A DNA stretch of 64,000 nucleotides, taken from positions 3,655,501 to 3,719,500 of the forward strand of contig NZ_CP030827.1 of the NCBI RefSeq assembly GCF_003597675.1, read 5' to 3'. Shown one piece after another: positions 1 through 6,939 of the stretch. Position 1 is the first letter of the stretch, and the number at the start of each line of letters is the position of its first letter. The notes under the pieces are model-generated. The model worked only from the letters and a program-made list of their open reading frames with translations, did no database searches and was not told the origin of the DNA. The position numbers and the translations under genes are program-made. The stretch comes from Neorhizobium sp. NCHU2750. Lineage in GTDB: Bacteria; Pseudomonadota; Alphaproteobacteria; Rhizobiales; Rhizobiaceae.

Positions 1-127
1 GCAGGTCCTGGATCACCGCACCCCAGCTGATCACATGGGCGACCAGACCGCCGCCGGCGATCCGCACACGGTGGACGACCTCCCCCTCCGGCGTCGTGCC
101 GAAAATCTCAAGCGCCTGCCCAGCCAT
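1..127 (-). CDS. galM: Aldose 1-epimerase (galactose mutarotase), N-terminal fragment
   Basis: Only the first 42 codons are in the window; the rest lies beyond base 1. The ATG at 127 follows a good Shine-Dalgarno (GGAGGA, 6-7 bases upstream). The peptide begins MAGQALEIFGTTPEG and contains ISWGAVIQDL near residue 33, the typical first beta-strands of the galactose mutarotase-like fold (a region GxxxxxISWGAxIxDL). The family interconverts alpha and beta anomers of free sugars such as galactose and glucose in the cytoplasm. It lies 109 bp downstream of metA in the same direction, so read-through is possible, but no functional link to methionine is apparent. The catalytic His and Glu lie outside the window, so activity cannot be judged. 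Confidence 0.75.
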   Translation of the reverse strand, partial: MAGQALEIFGTTPEGEVVHRVRIAGGGLVAHVISWGAVIQDL

Positions 128-236
128 GAATGTCCTCCGTCTCTCAACGGCGGCAAACTGCGCGATTTGACAGGGCGCTGCAATGGGCAAGGAAGCCGCG
201 CGACGTCTTTTCCGACATACGCGCGAACCACCACAC

Positions 237-1157
237 TCATTCCGTGCCGATCTTCTCCAGGTCGTAGGGCGTCGTCTGGTAGATCTCGTTGATCCAGTTG
301 CCGAACAGAAGATGCGCATGGCTGCGCCAGCGGTTCTGCGGCGTCAGCGTGTCGTCGTTATGCGGGAAATAGTCATGCGGCATCTTGATCGGGATGCCGG
401 CATTCACGTCGCGGAAATATTCGTCAGCCAGCGAGGTGGAATCATATTCGACATGATTGAACATATAGAGCCGGTTGCCCGCCTTCTCATGCACCAGGCA
501 AAGCCCCATCTCGTCGGATTCCATCAGGATTTCCAGATCGCGCTTCTTCTCCACATCCTCGCGGCGAACCTCCGTCCAGCGTGACACGGGCACCTGGAAA
601 TCATCGGAAAAACCGTTGAGATAGACCGAGGCCGGCGCCAGATTGCGGTGGCGATAGACCCCGAAGGCCTTCTGGTCGAGCCCGTGCTTCGGCACGTCAT
701 GGAAATGATAGATCGCCGCCATCGCCCCCCAGCAGACATTCATCGTCGAATGCACATTGGTCGCCGTCCAGTCGAAGATCTGGCTCATCTCATCCCAATA
801 GCTGACATCCTCGTAGGGCATCGTTTCCACCGGTGCGCCGGTGATGATGAAGCCGTCGAACTTGCGCTCCTTCACCTCTTCCCAGGTGTGGTAGAAGGAC
901 AGGAGATGTTCTTCCGACGTGTTCTTCGCCTTGTGGGTACCGAGCCTGACGAGCGAAAACTCCACCTGCAGAGGCGAGGCACCGACGAGGCGCGCCATCT
1001 GCACCTCGGTCTTGATCTTGTTCGGCATGAGGTTGAGGAGCCCGATCTGCAGCGGACGGATGTCCTGACGCAGCGCGGCCGTATCGGTCATGACGCGTAC
1101 GCCTTCGGAAACAAGAGTGGCAAACGCTGGAAGCGTATCGGGAATCTTGATCGGCAT
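237..1157 (-). CDS. metA: Homoserine O-acetyltransferase (MetA family)
   Basis: This 306-residue enzyme acylates L-homoserine, the first committed step of methionine synthesis. The MetA fold is clear: the nucleophile C142 sits in MNVCWGAMA and the catalytic pair H235/E237 in MFNHVEYDS, all at the usual numbering. Residue 111 is Glu ([12 protein letters not shown]); in this family Glu at 111 is associated with acetyl-CoA use, whereas E. coli MetA has Gly and uses succinyl-CoA. I therefore call it an acetyltransferase although many databases label it succinyltransferase. Length matches the family. It is preceded by a SAM-II riboswitch and a candidate intrinsic terminator, so end-product repression by S-adenosylmethionine is expected. 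The Shine-Dalgarno is weak; the start is supported by the conserved [11 protein letters not shown] opening. Confidence 0.95.
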   Translation of the reverse strand: MPIKIPDTLPAFATLVSEGVRVMTDTAALRQDIRPLQIGLLNLMPNKIKTEVQMARLVGASPLQVEFSLVRLGTHKAKNTSEEHLLSFYHTWEEVKERKFDGFIITGAPVETMPYEDVSYWDEMSQIFDWTATNVHSTMNVCWGAMAAIYHFHDVPKHGLDQKAFGVYRHRNLAPASVYLNGFSDDFQVPVSRWTEVRREDVEKKRDLEILMESDEMGLCLVHEKAGNRLYMFNHVEYDSTSLADEYFRDVNAGIPIKMPHDYFPHNDDTLTPQNRWRSHAHLLFGNWINEIYQTTPYDLEKIGTE

Positions 1158-1170
1158 GTCGAACCCACAA

Positions 1171-1203
1171 ACAAAAAGCCGGCAACGAAAAATCGCGACC
1201 GGC
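1171..1203 (-). terminator. Candidate intrinsic terminator in the metA leader
   Basis: On the minus strand, GCCGG (1203-1199) pairs with CCGGC (1182-1178), with CGA/TCG extending the stem, and the hairpin is followed by TTTTTGTTTG. It lies between the SAM-II aptamer (ending near 1227) and the metA start at 1157. That placement suggests SAM control by premature transcription termination. The antiterminator partner is not obvious by eye, so the mechanism is inference. Confidence 0.55.
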
Positions 1204-1226
1204 CCGTGGGAAACATGTTCTCGCGG

Positions 1227-1280
1227 CCCTTTAGCGACTTTTTTAACGTGGCTGCAAGCCGGCCGGCCAAATCACCACGA
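1227..1280 (-). promoter_or_regulatory. SAM-II riboswitch (metA motif)
   Basis: Read on the minus strand, 1280 to 1227 contains the near-invariant SAM-II blocks in order: TGGTGATTTGG, then GCTTGCAGCCACGTTAA, then AAAGTCGCTAAAGG. These form the H-type pseudoknot that binds S-adenosylmethionine, a class found almost only in alphaproteobacteria before metA, metX or metC genes. It ends about 70 nt before the metA start codon. The long stretches of sequence identity to the consensus make the call safe. Confidence 0.95.
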
Positions 1281-1292
1281 ATTACGGCTCTC

Positions 1293-1321
1293 CAAATAAT
1301 CCTTGCTGCCGTGAACGTCAA
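1293..1321 (-). promoter_or_regulatory. Sigma-70-type promoter for the metA leader
   Basis: On the minus strand TTGACG (1321-1316) is separated by 17 bp from TATTTG (1298-1293). Transcription would start near 1286, a few bases before the SAM-II aptamer, which is where riboswitch promoters normally sit. The -35 is strong and the -10 mediocre, usual for rhizobia. Confidence 0.6.
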
Positions 1322-1435
1322 TGGCAGCAAAATCATCCGCGGGCTGCGGCCTGGATTTGAACACCGCATCATTTTTATTGATTGGGCGCTCCGCCACGGA
1401 CCGGCTAAGCCTGTAGGGCAATCAAGGAGATTTTC

Positions 1436-1747
1436 ATGAAGGGTTACTGGTTCATCCTCGCCACCGAGATCATCGATCAGGCGGCACAGCAGGAATATGG
1501 CAGGCTCTGGGCGCCTATTGCAGCCAAATACGGCGTGCGGGTGCTGCGCGGGGAGGAAGCCCCGGCACTGCAGGAAAGCCGCCCCGACACGAGCCGGGTT
1601 CTTCTGGTGGAATTCCCGACCTACGCGGACGCAAAAGCCTGCTATGACGATCCCGATTATACCGAGGCTCGCGCCTTCGCCGCCAAGGGAGCCCGGCGCG
1701 ATCTGCTGATCATCGAGGCCGATTTCGGCACTCCCCCTTCGGCCTGA
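1436..1747 (+). CDS. DUF1330 family protein
   Basis: This 103-residue protein opens MKGYWFILATEI and has the DUF1330 (dimeric alpha/beta barrel) pattern: YxxLWxPIxxKYGxRxLRGG-like centre, LLVEFPTYADAKACYDDPDY, and a terminal RRDLLIIEA strand. The fold is ferredoxin-like and shared with small monooxygenases and YCII proteins, but no catalytic role is established for DUF1330. The start is fixed by AAGGAG 8 bases before the ATG. It is transcribed divergently from metA; about 115 bp separates it from the metA promoter. It is followed by a 157-bp gap before thiN, so it is probably a single-gene unit. Confidence 0.85.
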   Translation: MKGYWFILATEIIDQAAQQEYGRLWAPIAAKYGVRVLRGEEAPALQESRPDTSRVLLVEFPTYADAKACYDDPDYTEARAFAAKGARRDLLIIEADFGTPPSA

Positions 1748-1809
1748 GGCTCCGGCTAAGCGTTCGCGAGGTCTCTTTTCGAAGCAGGACACGGAGAAAG
1801 GCCGGGATC

Positions 1810-1838
1810 GGCGCGAATGAAATCCGGGTTTTCGCGCC
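1810..1838 (+). repeat. Inverted repeat upstream of thiN
   Basis: GGCGCGAA (1810-1817) and TTCGCGCC (1831-1838) are perfect 8-bp arms with a 13-base loop, in the 157-bp gap between the DUF1330 gene and thiN. No T-run follows, so it is not a standard terminator. It could be a stable leader hairpin or a regulator site. Confidence 0.35.
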
Positions 1839-1904
1839 TGGGCGGCTTCTGCCTGCACGCAACCGCTTTCCCTTCCCCCTCGCTTTGCGCTATGGGCAGT
1901 GCCC

Positions 1905-2555
1905 ATGGCCAGTTCGACCTTCACAATCCTGCTTGGCGGCAACCTTGCCGTCACCGATCGCGTCCGCCGCGCGGTCGCGGGTAGCCGCGTCATTGCCGCA
2001 GACAGCGGCATGCGGCATGCGGTCGAGCTTGGCGTCACGCCGGAACTCTGGGTCGGCGATTTCGATTCCTCCGATGACACATTGATCGCCCGGTTTCCCG
2101 ACGTCGAGCGCCAGACCTATCCGCCGGCCAAAAACGAGACCGATGGCGAGATCGCCACGGCCGAGGCGGTCGAACGCGGCGCAACCCGCCTCATCCTGAT
2201 CGGCGCTCTCGGCGGCGAGCGGTCGGACCACGCGCTGCAGCACCTGCTGCACGCCATGGGGCTTGCCGAACGCGGCATGGACGTGCTGCTGATGTCCGGC
2301 GATGAAGAGGCCATTCCCTTCCTGCCGGGCAAAAAGACGGTTGATCTGCCCAGGGGGGCGCTCTTTTCCGTCCTCGGTCTTTCGGCCCTGTCCGGCCTCG
2401 ATATCCTCGGCGCGCGATATCCGCTGAAGGACTTTTCGCTGCCCTTCGGCTCGTCCCGCACCGTCTCCAATGTTGCGGAAGGCCCTGTCGAATTCCATCT
2501 AAGAGCTGGCAAGGCGATGATCCTTGCCCGACCCAACGATTTTTCCGGAGCATAA
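1905..2555 (+). CDS. thiN: Thiamine pyrophosphokinase
   Basis: The 216-residue product transfers pyrophosphate from ATP to thiamine to give thiamine diphosphate in the cytoplasm. Family motifs are visible: the N-terminal ILLGG..AVTD strand, AADSGMRHA, the acidic WVGDFDSSDD motif that binds metal and nucleotide, KNETDGEIA, and GALGGERSDHAL. A GTG at 1899 two codons upstream is an alternative start; neither has a clear Shine-Dalgarno. The stop is 9 bp before uup, so the two are likely co-transcribed. It phosphorylates thiamine imported by the ThiBPQ system encoded 3.3 kb downstream; no TPP riboswitch precedes thiN itself. Confidence 0.9.
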   Translation: MASSTFTILLGGNLAVTDRVRRAVAGSRVIAADSGMRHAVELGVTPELWVGDFDSSDDTLIARFPDVERQTYPPAKNETDGEIATAEAVERGATRLILIGALGGERSDHALQHLLHAMGLAERGMDVLLMSGDEEAIPFLPGKKTVDLPRGALFSVLGLSALSGLDILGARYPLKDFSLPFGSSRTVSNVAEGPVEFHLRAGKAMILARPNDFSGA

Positions 2556-2564
2556 ACGGTCCTC

Positions 2565-4382
2565 ATGGCACCTCCCATTCTCAAGCTCGACGATATCTTC
2601 CTCAGCTTCGGCGGCACGCCGCTGCTGAACGGCGCCGGACTGCAGGTGGAACCGGGCGACCGCATCTGCCTGGTCGGCCGCAACGGCTCCGGCAAGTCGA
2701 CGCTGATGAAGATCGCGGCAGGCTTCGTCGAGGCGCAATCCGGCGAAGTCTTCCGCCATCCGGCAGCCACGATCCGCTATCTCGAACAGGCGCCCGATTT
2801 CGCCGGCTATTCCACCGTCCAGTCTTACGCAGAGGCGGGGCTCGGACCGGGCGACGATCCCTATCGCGTCACCTATCTGCTGCAGCATCTAGGCCTGACC
2901 GGCGAGGAAGACCCGGTAAGACTGTCCGGTGGCGAAGCCCGCCGTGCGGCCCTTGCCCGCGTCATGGCGCCGGAACCCGATATCCTGATGCTCGACGAGC
3001 CGACCAACCATCTCGACCTGCCGACCATCGAATGGCTGGAAGACGAGCTGCGTCGCACCAAGAGCGCCCTCGTGGTCATCTCCCACGACCGCCGCTTTCT
3101 CGAAAAGGTGTCCAATGCCACCGTCTGGCTCGATCGCGGCACCTCGCGCCGCCTTTCCCGCGGTTTCGGCCATTTCGAGGCCTGGCGGGACCAAGTTCTC
3201 GAAGAGGAAGAAATCGAGCAGCACAAGCTCGGCAAGGCGATAGAACGCGAAGAACACTGGATGCGCTATGGCGTGACCGCGCGGCGCAAGCGCAACATGC
3301 GGCGCGTCGGCGAACTCCAGGCCATGCGCGCCGATTATCGCGGCCACAAGGGCCCCCAGGGCTCTGTCCAGGCCTCCGTTGCCGAGGGCCGTGAATCGGG
3401 CAAGCTGGTTGTCGAGGCCGAAAACATCACCAAGACCTACGACAAGCCGATCGTCGAGCCCTTTTCGATCCGAGTCCATCGCGGCGACCGCATCGGTCTC
3501 GTCGGCCCGAACGGCGCCGGCAAGACGACGCTTCTGAAAATGCTGACCGGCCAGCTTGAGCCCGATTCGGGCTGGATCAAGCTCGGCACCAATCTCGAAA
3601 TCGCCACCCTGGACCAGAAGCGCGAGGACCTCGATCCGGAAGACACCCTGTCCCATTATCTGACGGATGGCCGTGGCGAGACATTGCTCGTCAATGGCGA
3701 ACAGCGCCATGTCGCGGGCTACATGAAGGACTTCCTGTTCCAGCCTGAACAGATCCGCACCCCGATCAAGAACCTGTCCGGCGGCGAACGCGCCCGTCTG
3801 ATGCTGGCCCGCATGCTGGCAAAGCCGTCCAACCTTTTGATCTTGGACGAACCGACCAACGACCTCGATATCGAGACGCTGGACCTGTTGCAGGAAATCG
3901 TCGCCGGCTATAACGGCACCGTCATACTTGTCAGCCACGACCGCGATTTCCTCGACCGAACCGTCACCTCGACCATCGCGCCCGCCAATCCGGACGCGCC
4001 GGACGGCCGCTGGATCGAATATGCGGGCGGCTATACAGATATGCTCGCCCAGCGCAAGGGCGCCCTGGAAGAGCGAAAAAAGGCTGAGAAATCAGCTGAA
4101 AAGCCCAGGGCCGAGACCCCGGCCTATGAAGCGCCCAAGGCCAAGGGAAAGCTTTCCTACAAGCAGAAATTCGCGCTGGAAAACCTGCCGAAGGAAATGC
4201 AGAAGGCCGAGGGCGAGATTGCGCTGCGCGAAAAGAAGATGGCCGATCCGAACCTCTTCGCCAAGGACCCGACGACCTTCAACAAGCTCGCCGCCGAAAT
4301 GGAAAAGCTGCGCGAAAAGCTGACGGCCATGGAAGAGGAATGGCTGGAGCTTGAAATGCTGCGCGAGGAGCTTGAAGGCTGA
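2565..4382 (+). CDS. uup: ABC-F family ATPase, Uup-like
   Basis: This 605-residue soluble protein has two ABC nucleotide-binding domains and no membrane segments. Walker A motifs are GRNGSGKST (about residues 38-46) and GPNGAGKTT (about 315); each domain has an LSGGE signature and a Walker B followed by DEPTNHLD or DEPTNDLD. A charged inter-domain linker and a C-terminal Lys/Glu-rich coiled coil (last 90 residues) are the Uup hallmark among ABC-F proteins. Uup-type proteins act on ribosomes or branched DNA and reduce precise excision of transposons in E. coli; the exact role here is inferred. It follows thiN by 9 bp. Length fits the family. Confidence 0.88.
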   Translation: MAPPILKLDDIFLSFGGTPLLNGAGLQVEPGDRICLVGRNGSGKSTLMKIAAGFVEAQSGEVFRHPAATIRYLEQAPDFAGYSTVQSYAEAGLGPGDDPYRVTYLLQHLGLTGEEDPVRLSGGEARRAALARVMAPEPDILMLDEPTNHLDLPTIEWLEDELRRTKSALVVISHDRRFLEKVSNATVWLDRGTSRRLSRGFGHFEAWRDQVLEEEEIEQHKLGKAIEREEHWMRYGVTARRKRNMRRVGELQAMRADYRGHKGPQGSVQASVAEGRESGKLVVEAENITKTYDKPIVEPFSIRVHRGDRIGLVGPNGAGKTTLLKMLTGQLEPDSGWIKLGTNLEIATLDQKREDLDPEDTLSHYLTDGRGETLLVNGEQRHVAGYMKDFLFQPEQIRTPIKNLSGGERARLMLARMLAKPSNLLILDEPTNDLDIETLDLLQEIVAGYNGTVILVSHDRDFLDRTVTSTIAPANPDAPDGRWIEYAGGYTDMLAQRKGALEERKKAEKSAEKPRAETPAYEAPKAKGKLSYKQKFALENLPKEMQKAEGEIALREKKMADPNLFAKDPTTFNKLAAEMEKLREKLTAMEEEWLELEMLREELEG

Positions 4383-4461
4383 GGCCGCGACAGATTGCCT
4401 CGAAATCAACTATTTATTAAGATTAACAATAAGTTACCTTAAATAAATTCTGTCCCGCCGC

Positions 4462-4486
4462 GGAACAATCTCCTCACTCCGGCGTT
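4462..4486 (+). promoter_or_regulatory. EcfG/RpoE2-type general stress promoter
   Basis: GGAAC (4462-4466), 16 bp, CGTT (4483-4486): an exact match to the alphaproteobacterial EcfG consensus GGAAC-N16/17-CGTT. Predicted start near 4493 gives a leader of about 70 nt before the response-regulator ATG at 4562. Confidence 0.75.
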
Positions 4487-4561
4487 CTTGGGTTTGTTCG
4501 GTTGCATCGCTGAGACATGGCGGCAACCGGGCGGCAGCGAGTTGAACTGTGGAGATGTGCA

Positions 4562-5014
4562 ATGCTGACAAATGTTTCGCGTCGTCGGCAGGCCAGTGAG
4601 GCAATGAACCAGCGGGTTCTTATCATCGAGGACGAGTTCCTCATCGCACTCGACGTCGCCGAGACGATCGAACAGATGGGGCTGAAAGTGACCGGTTTCG
4701 CCAGTGGTCGCAAACATGCGCTGGCGCTGGCGCCCTATGCGGATATCGCCTTTGTCGACGTCAACCTTTCCGATGGCCGCACCGGGCCGGATATCGGTCG
4801 CGAACTCGCCGAGGACTACGGCCTGACCGTCGTCTTCATGACCGCCAATCCGGACGACATCGGTGGCGGGATAGAGGGCACGCTCGGCGTACTGACAAAG
4901 CCTGTCATGCCCGACGTCGTAGTGAAGACCGTCGACTACGCGATCGCCAATCGCCTCGGCGGCATGGCCATCGTTCCCCGCGAACTGAAGGTCTTTCAGG
5001 GCGGAAGCCACTGA
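4562..5014 (+). CDS. Single-domain response regulator
   Basis: The 150-residue product is a lone receiver domain with no output domain. It has the acidic pair in IIEDEF, the phospho-acceptor Asp in FVDVNLSDG, the switch Thr in FMTAN and the conserved Lys in LTKPV. The chosen ATG has GGAG 7 bases upstream; an internal Met at 4604 (MNQRVLIIEDE) would give a more typical N-terminus. Proteins of this type act as phosphate sinks or partner modulators. An EcfG-type promoter lies 70 bp upstream, so it is probably a member of the general stress regulon; the partner histidine kinase is not in the window. It lacks the PFxFATGxG signature of the SdrG/MrrA class, having VVFMTANPDD instead. Confidence 0.88.
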   Translation: MLTNVSRRRQASEAMNQRVLIIEDEFLIALDVAETIEQMGLKVTGFASGRKHALALAPYADIAFVDVNLSDGRTGPDIGRELAEDYGLTVVFMTANPDDIGGGIEGTLGVLTKPVMPDVVVKTVDYAIANRLGGMAIVPRELKVFQGGSH

Positions 5015-5116
5015 ATTTGAAGATCCGGCATGGACGTGTCGGATTGCTACCGCATCTTTCGTCCTTGGCATGACGGCGCCCCTCGAAGAGGCGCCGGACA
5101 ATGAAGGAGGAAAGAC

Positions 5117-5512
5117 ATGCGCATGATTTTCGTAAACCTGCCGGTGGCAGACCTTGAAGCATCGACGGCCTTCTACGCCGCACTCGGCTTCACCAGGAAT
5201 CCGGACTTTTCCGATCAAACGGCAAGCTGCATGGTCGTCAGCGACGCGATCTACGTAATGCTGCTGACCCATGAGAAATTCGGCATGTTCATCAACGGCC
5301 AGATCGCCGACGCCAAGACTGCAACGCAGGTGCTGAACTGCCTTTCCGCCTCAAGCCGCGACGAAGTCGACGGCTTCAGGCAAAAGGCACTGGCCGCCGG
5401 CGGCAGCGAATGGAAGCCGAATATGGAAATGGGCTCCATGTACGGCTGCAGCTTCCAGGATCCCGACGGGCATGTCTGGGAGATCATGTACATGGACATG
5501 TCCGGCGGCTGA
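5117..5512 (+). CDS. VOC (glyoxalase/extradiol dioxygenase) superfamily protein
   Basis: This 131-residue protein opens MRMIFVNLPVADLEASTAFYAALGF, the usual first betaalphabetabetabeta unit of the vicinal-oxygen-chelate fold, and ends with FQDPDGHVWEIMYMD, the second unit with a candidate metal-binding Glu. The second-unit ligand and GF..NPDFSD loop resemble the uncharacterised YaeR/PhnB-like branch rather than true glyoxalase I, so no substrate is assigned. A strong AGGAGG ends 6 bases before the ATG. A GC-rich hairpin at 5074-5096 (arms CGGCGCC/GGCGCCG) sits just before that site. The next gene is separated by a RIME repeat, making this a single-gene unit. Confidence 0.82.
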   Translation: MRMIFVNLPVADLEASTAFYAALGFTRNPDFSDQTASCMVVSDAIYVMLLTHEKFGMFINGQIADAKTATQVLNCLSASSRDEVDGFRQKALAAGGSEWKPNMEMGSMYGCSFQDPDGHVWEIMYMDMSGG

Positions 5513-5566
5513 TTTGACCACGAGCCGCCGACCGTATGGGCCGCCAGGACTGCTGTAGGAAAGCCA

Positions 5567-5694
5567 CCTCCCAACCCTCCCCACAAGGGGGAGGGCTTAA
5601 CCCGGCCGCACCCTTAGCGCCCGATAGGGAGCGAGCGGCTTGCCACGGGTCTTCTCCTCCCTTGTGGGGGAGATGGCCGGCAGGCCAGAGAGGG
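5567..5694. repeat. RIME-like palindromic element, copy A
   Basis: A 128-bp element begins CCTCCCAACCCTCC, contains ACAAGGGGGAGGGCTTAACC on the left and TCCCTTGTGGGGGAGATGG on the right, and ends GGCCGGCAGGCCAGAGAGGG. The two halves are near reverse complements and can fold into one long stem. Two close copies occur at 60652 and 62982. Architecture and size match the Rhizobium-specific intergenic mosaic element RIME1. It lies between the VOC gene and the thiB leader. Confidence 0.85.
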
Positions 5695-5718
5695 TCTTTG
5701 ATCAAGCGTCCTGCCCTC

Positions 5719-5747
5719 TTGCCAGTATCAAGCGAGACCGCTACATC
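5719..5747 (+). promoter_or_regulatory. Promoter of the thiBPQ leader
   Basis: TTGCCA (5719-5724), 17 bp, TACATC (5742-5747). Transcription would start near 5754, immediately before the TPP aptamer. Confidence 0.6.
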
Positions 5748-5756
5748 TTTGCACGC

Positions 5757-5848
5757 TCTAACGGGGTGCCCTGCGCAAGCAGGGCTGAGAGGCTTCATGC
5801 CAACCCGCGGAACCTGATCCGGTTAACACCGGCGGAGGGATTAGACGG
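5757..5848 (+). promoter_or_regulatory. TPP (thi-box) riboswitch
   Basis: The conserved thi-box blocks are present in order: ACGGGGTGCC near 5761, GCTGAGA at 5784-5790, and the long 3' block AACCCGCGGAACCTGATCC followed by GGTTAACACCGGCG and AGGGAT. They form the two parallel sensor helices that bind thiamine pyrophosphate. Downstream, CAGCGCCT (5857-5864) can pair with AGGCGCTG (5890-5897), a helix covering the region right before the thiB ATG (5898) and part of its GAGGAGG, which points to translational control. The alternative pairing in the TPP-free state was not resolved by eye. Confidence 0.96.
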
Positions 5849-5897
5849 CTCATCACCAGCGCCTGTCCCCCATTCGTTTTTTTGAGAGGAGGCGCTG

Positions 5898-6908
5898 ATG
5901 CGCAGGATTTCGACGATATTTCTGGCGGCCACGGCTGCAATTCTTCTGCCCTTTGCCGCAAGGGCAGAGAACAAACCGCTGACCGTCTATACCTATGAGA
6001 GTTTCATCTCGGACTGGGGCCCCGGCCCGAAGATCAAGACCGAATTTGAAAAGACCTGCGGCTGCACGCTCAATTTCGTCGGCGTGGCCGATGGCGTGGC
6101 GCTGCTCACCCGCCTCAAGCTCGAAGGCGCAGGCTCCGATGCCGATGTGGCGCTCGGCCTCGATACCAGCCTGGTTTCCGAGGCGAAGGCGACTGGCCTG
6201 TTCCAGCCCGCCGGCATCGATATGAGTGCCGTCAAGGTTCCGGGCAATTATACCGACGATACGTTCGTCCCCTATGACTACGGCCATTTCGCCGTGGTCT
6301 ATGACACGCAGTCGATCAAATCTCCGCCGACAAGCCTCAAGGATCTCGTCGAAGGCGACCCGTCGCAGAAGATCGCCATCGAGGATCCAAGAACCTCGAC
6401 GCCCGGCCTCGGCCTGCTGCTCTGGGTCAAGGCGGTCTATGGCGACAAGGCGCCGGAAGCCTGGGCAAAGCTCAAGGACCGCGTGCTGACCGTCACCCCC
6501 GGCTGGTCGGAAGCCTATGGCCTGTTCACCAAGGGTGAAGTTCCGATGGTGCTGTCCTACACCACCTCGCCCGCCTATCACATGATCGAGGAAAAGACCG
6601 ATCGTTATCAGGCCGCATCCTTCTCGGACGGTCACTACATCCAGATCGAAGTTGCCGGCATCCTGAAAAACACGAAGAACAAGGATCTGGCGAAAAGCTT
6701 CCTCACCTTCCTCCTTTCTCCCACGGCACAGGACATCATCCCCACCACCAACTGGATGATGCCGGCGGCACCGACCTCCACGCCGCTGCCCGACGCTTTC
6801 GGCAAGCTGGTCGAGCCGAAGAAGACCCTTCTGATCGGCTCCGATGAAGTGGCGAAGAACCGCCAGGCCTGGATCGATGAATGGCTGACCGCCATGAGCA
6901 AGAATTGA
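5898..6908 (+). CDS. thiB: Thiamine/TPP ABC transporter, periplasmic binding protein
   Basis: The 336-residue protein has a signal peptide (about residues 1-23, cut after AARA) and a class II periplasmic-binding fold. Family-specific stretches include [17 protein letters not shown] near the mature N-terminus, [26 protein letters not shown] and [14 protein letters not shown]. It captures thiamine, thiamine phosphate and TPP in the periplasm and delivers them to ThiP/ThiQ. Expression should fall when TPP is abundant, through the riboswitch directly upstream. The ATG sits immediately after the riboswitch-controlled helix, with GAGAGGAGG as Shine-Dalgarno. It is first gene of the thiBPQ operon; 31 bp separates it from thiP. 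Confidence 0.96.
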   Translation: MRRISTIFLAATAAILLPFAARAENKPLTVYTYESFISDWGPGPKIKTEFEKTCGCTLNFVGVADGVALLTRLKLEGAGSDADVALGLDTSLVSEAKATGLFQPAGIDMSAVKVPGNYTDDTFVPYDYGHFAVVYDTQSIKSPPTSLKDLVEGDPSQKIAIEDPRTSTPGLGLLLWVKAVYGDKAPEAWAKLKDRVLTVTPGWSEAYGLFTKGEVPMVLSYTTSPAYHMIEEKTDRYQAASFSDGHYIQIEVAGILKNTKNKDLAKSFLTFLLSPTAQDIIPTTNWMMPAAPTSTPLPDAFGKLVEPKKTLLIGSDEVAKNRQAWIDEWLTAMSKN

Positions 6909-6939
6909 GGCAGACGCAGAGAGCAGCCGGGGCCGCCAC

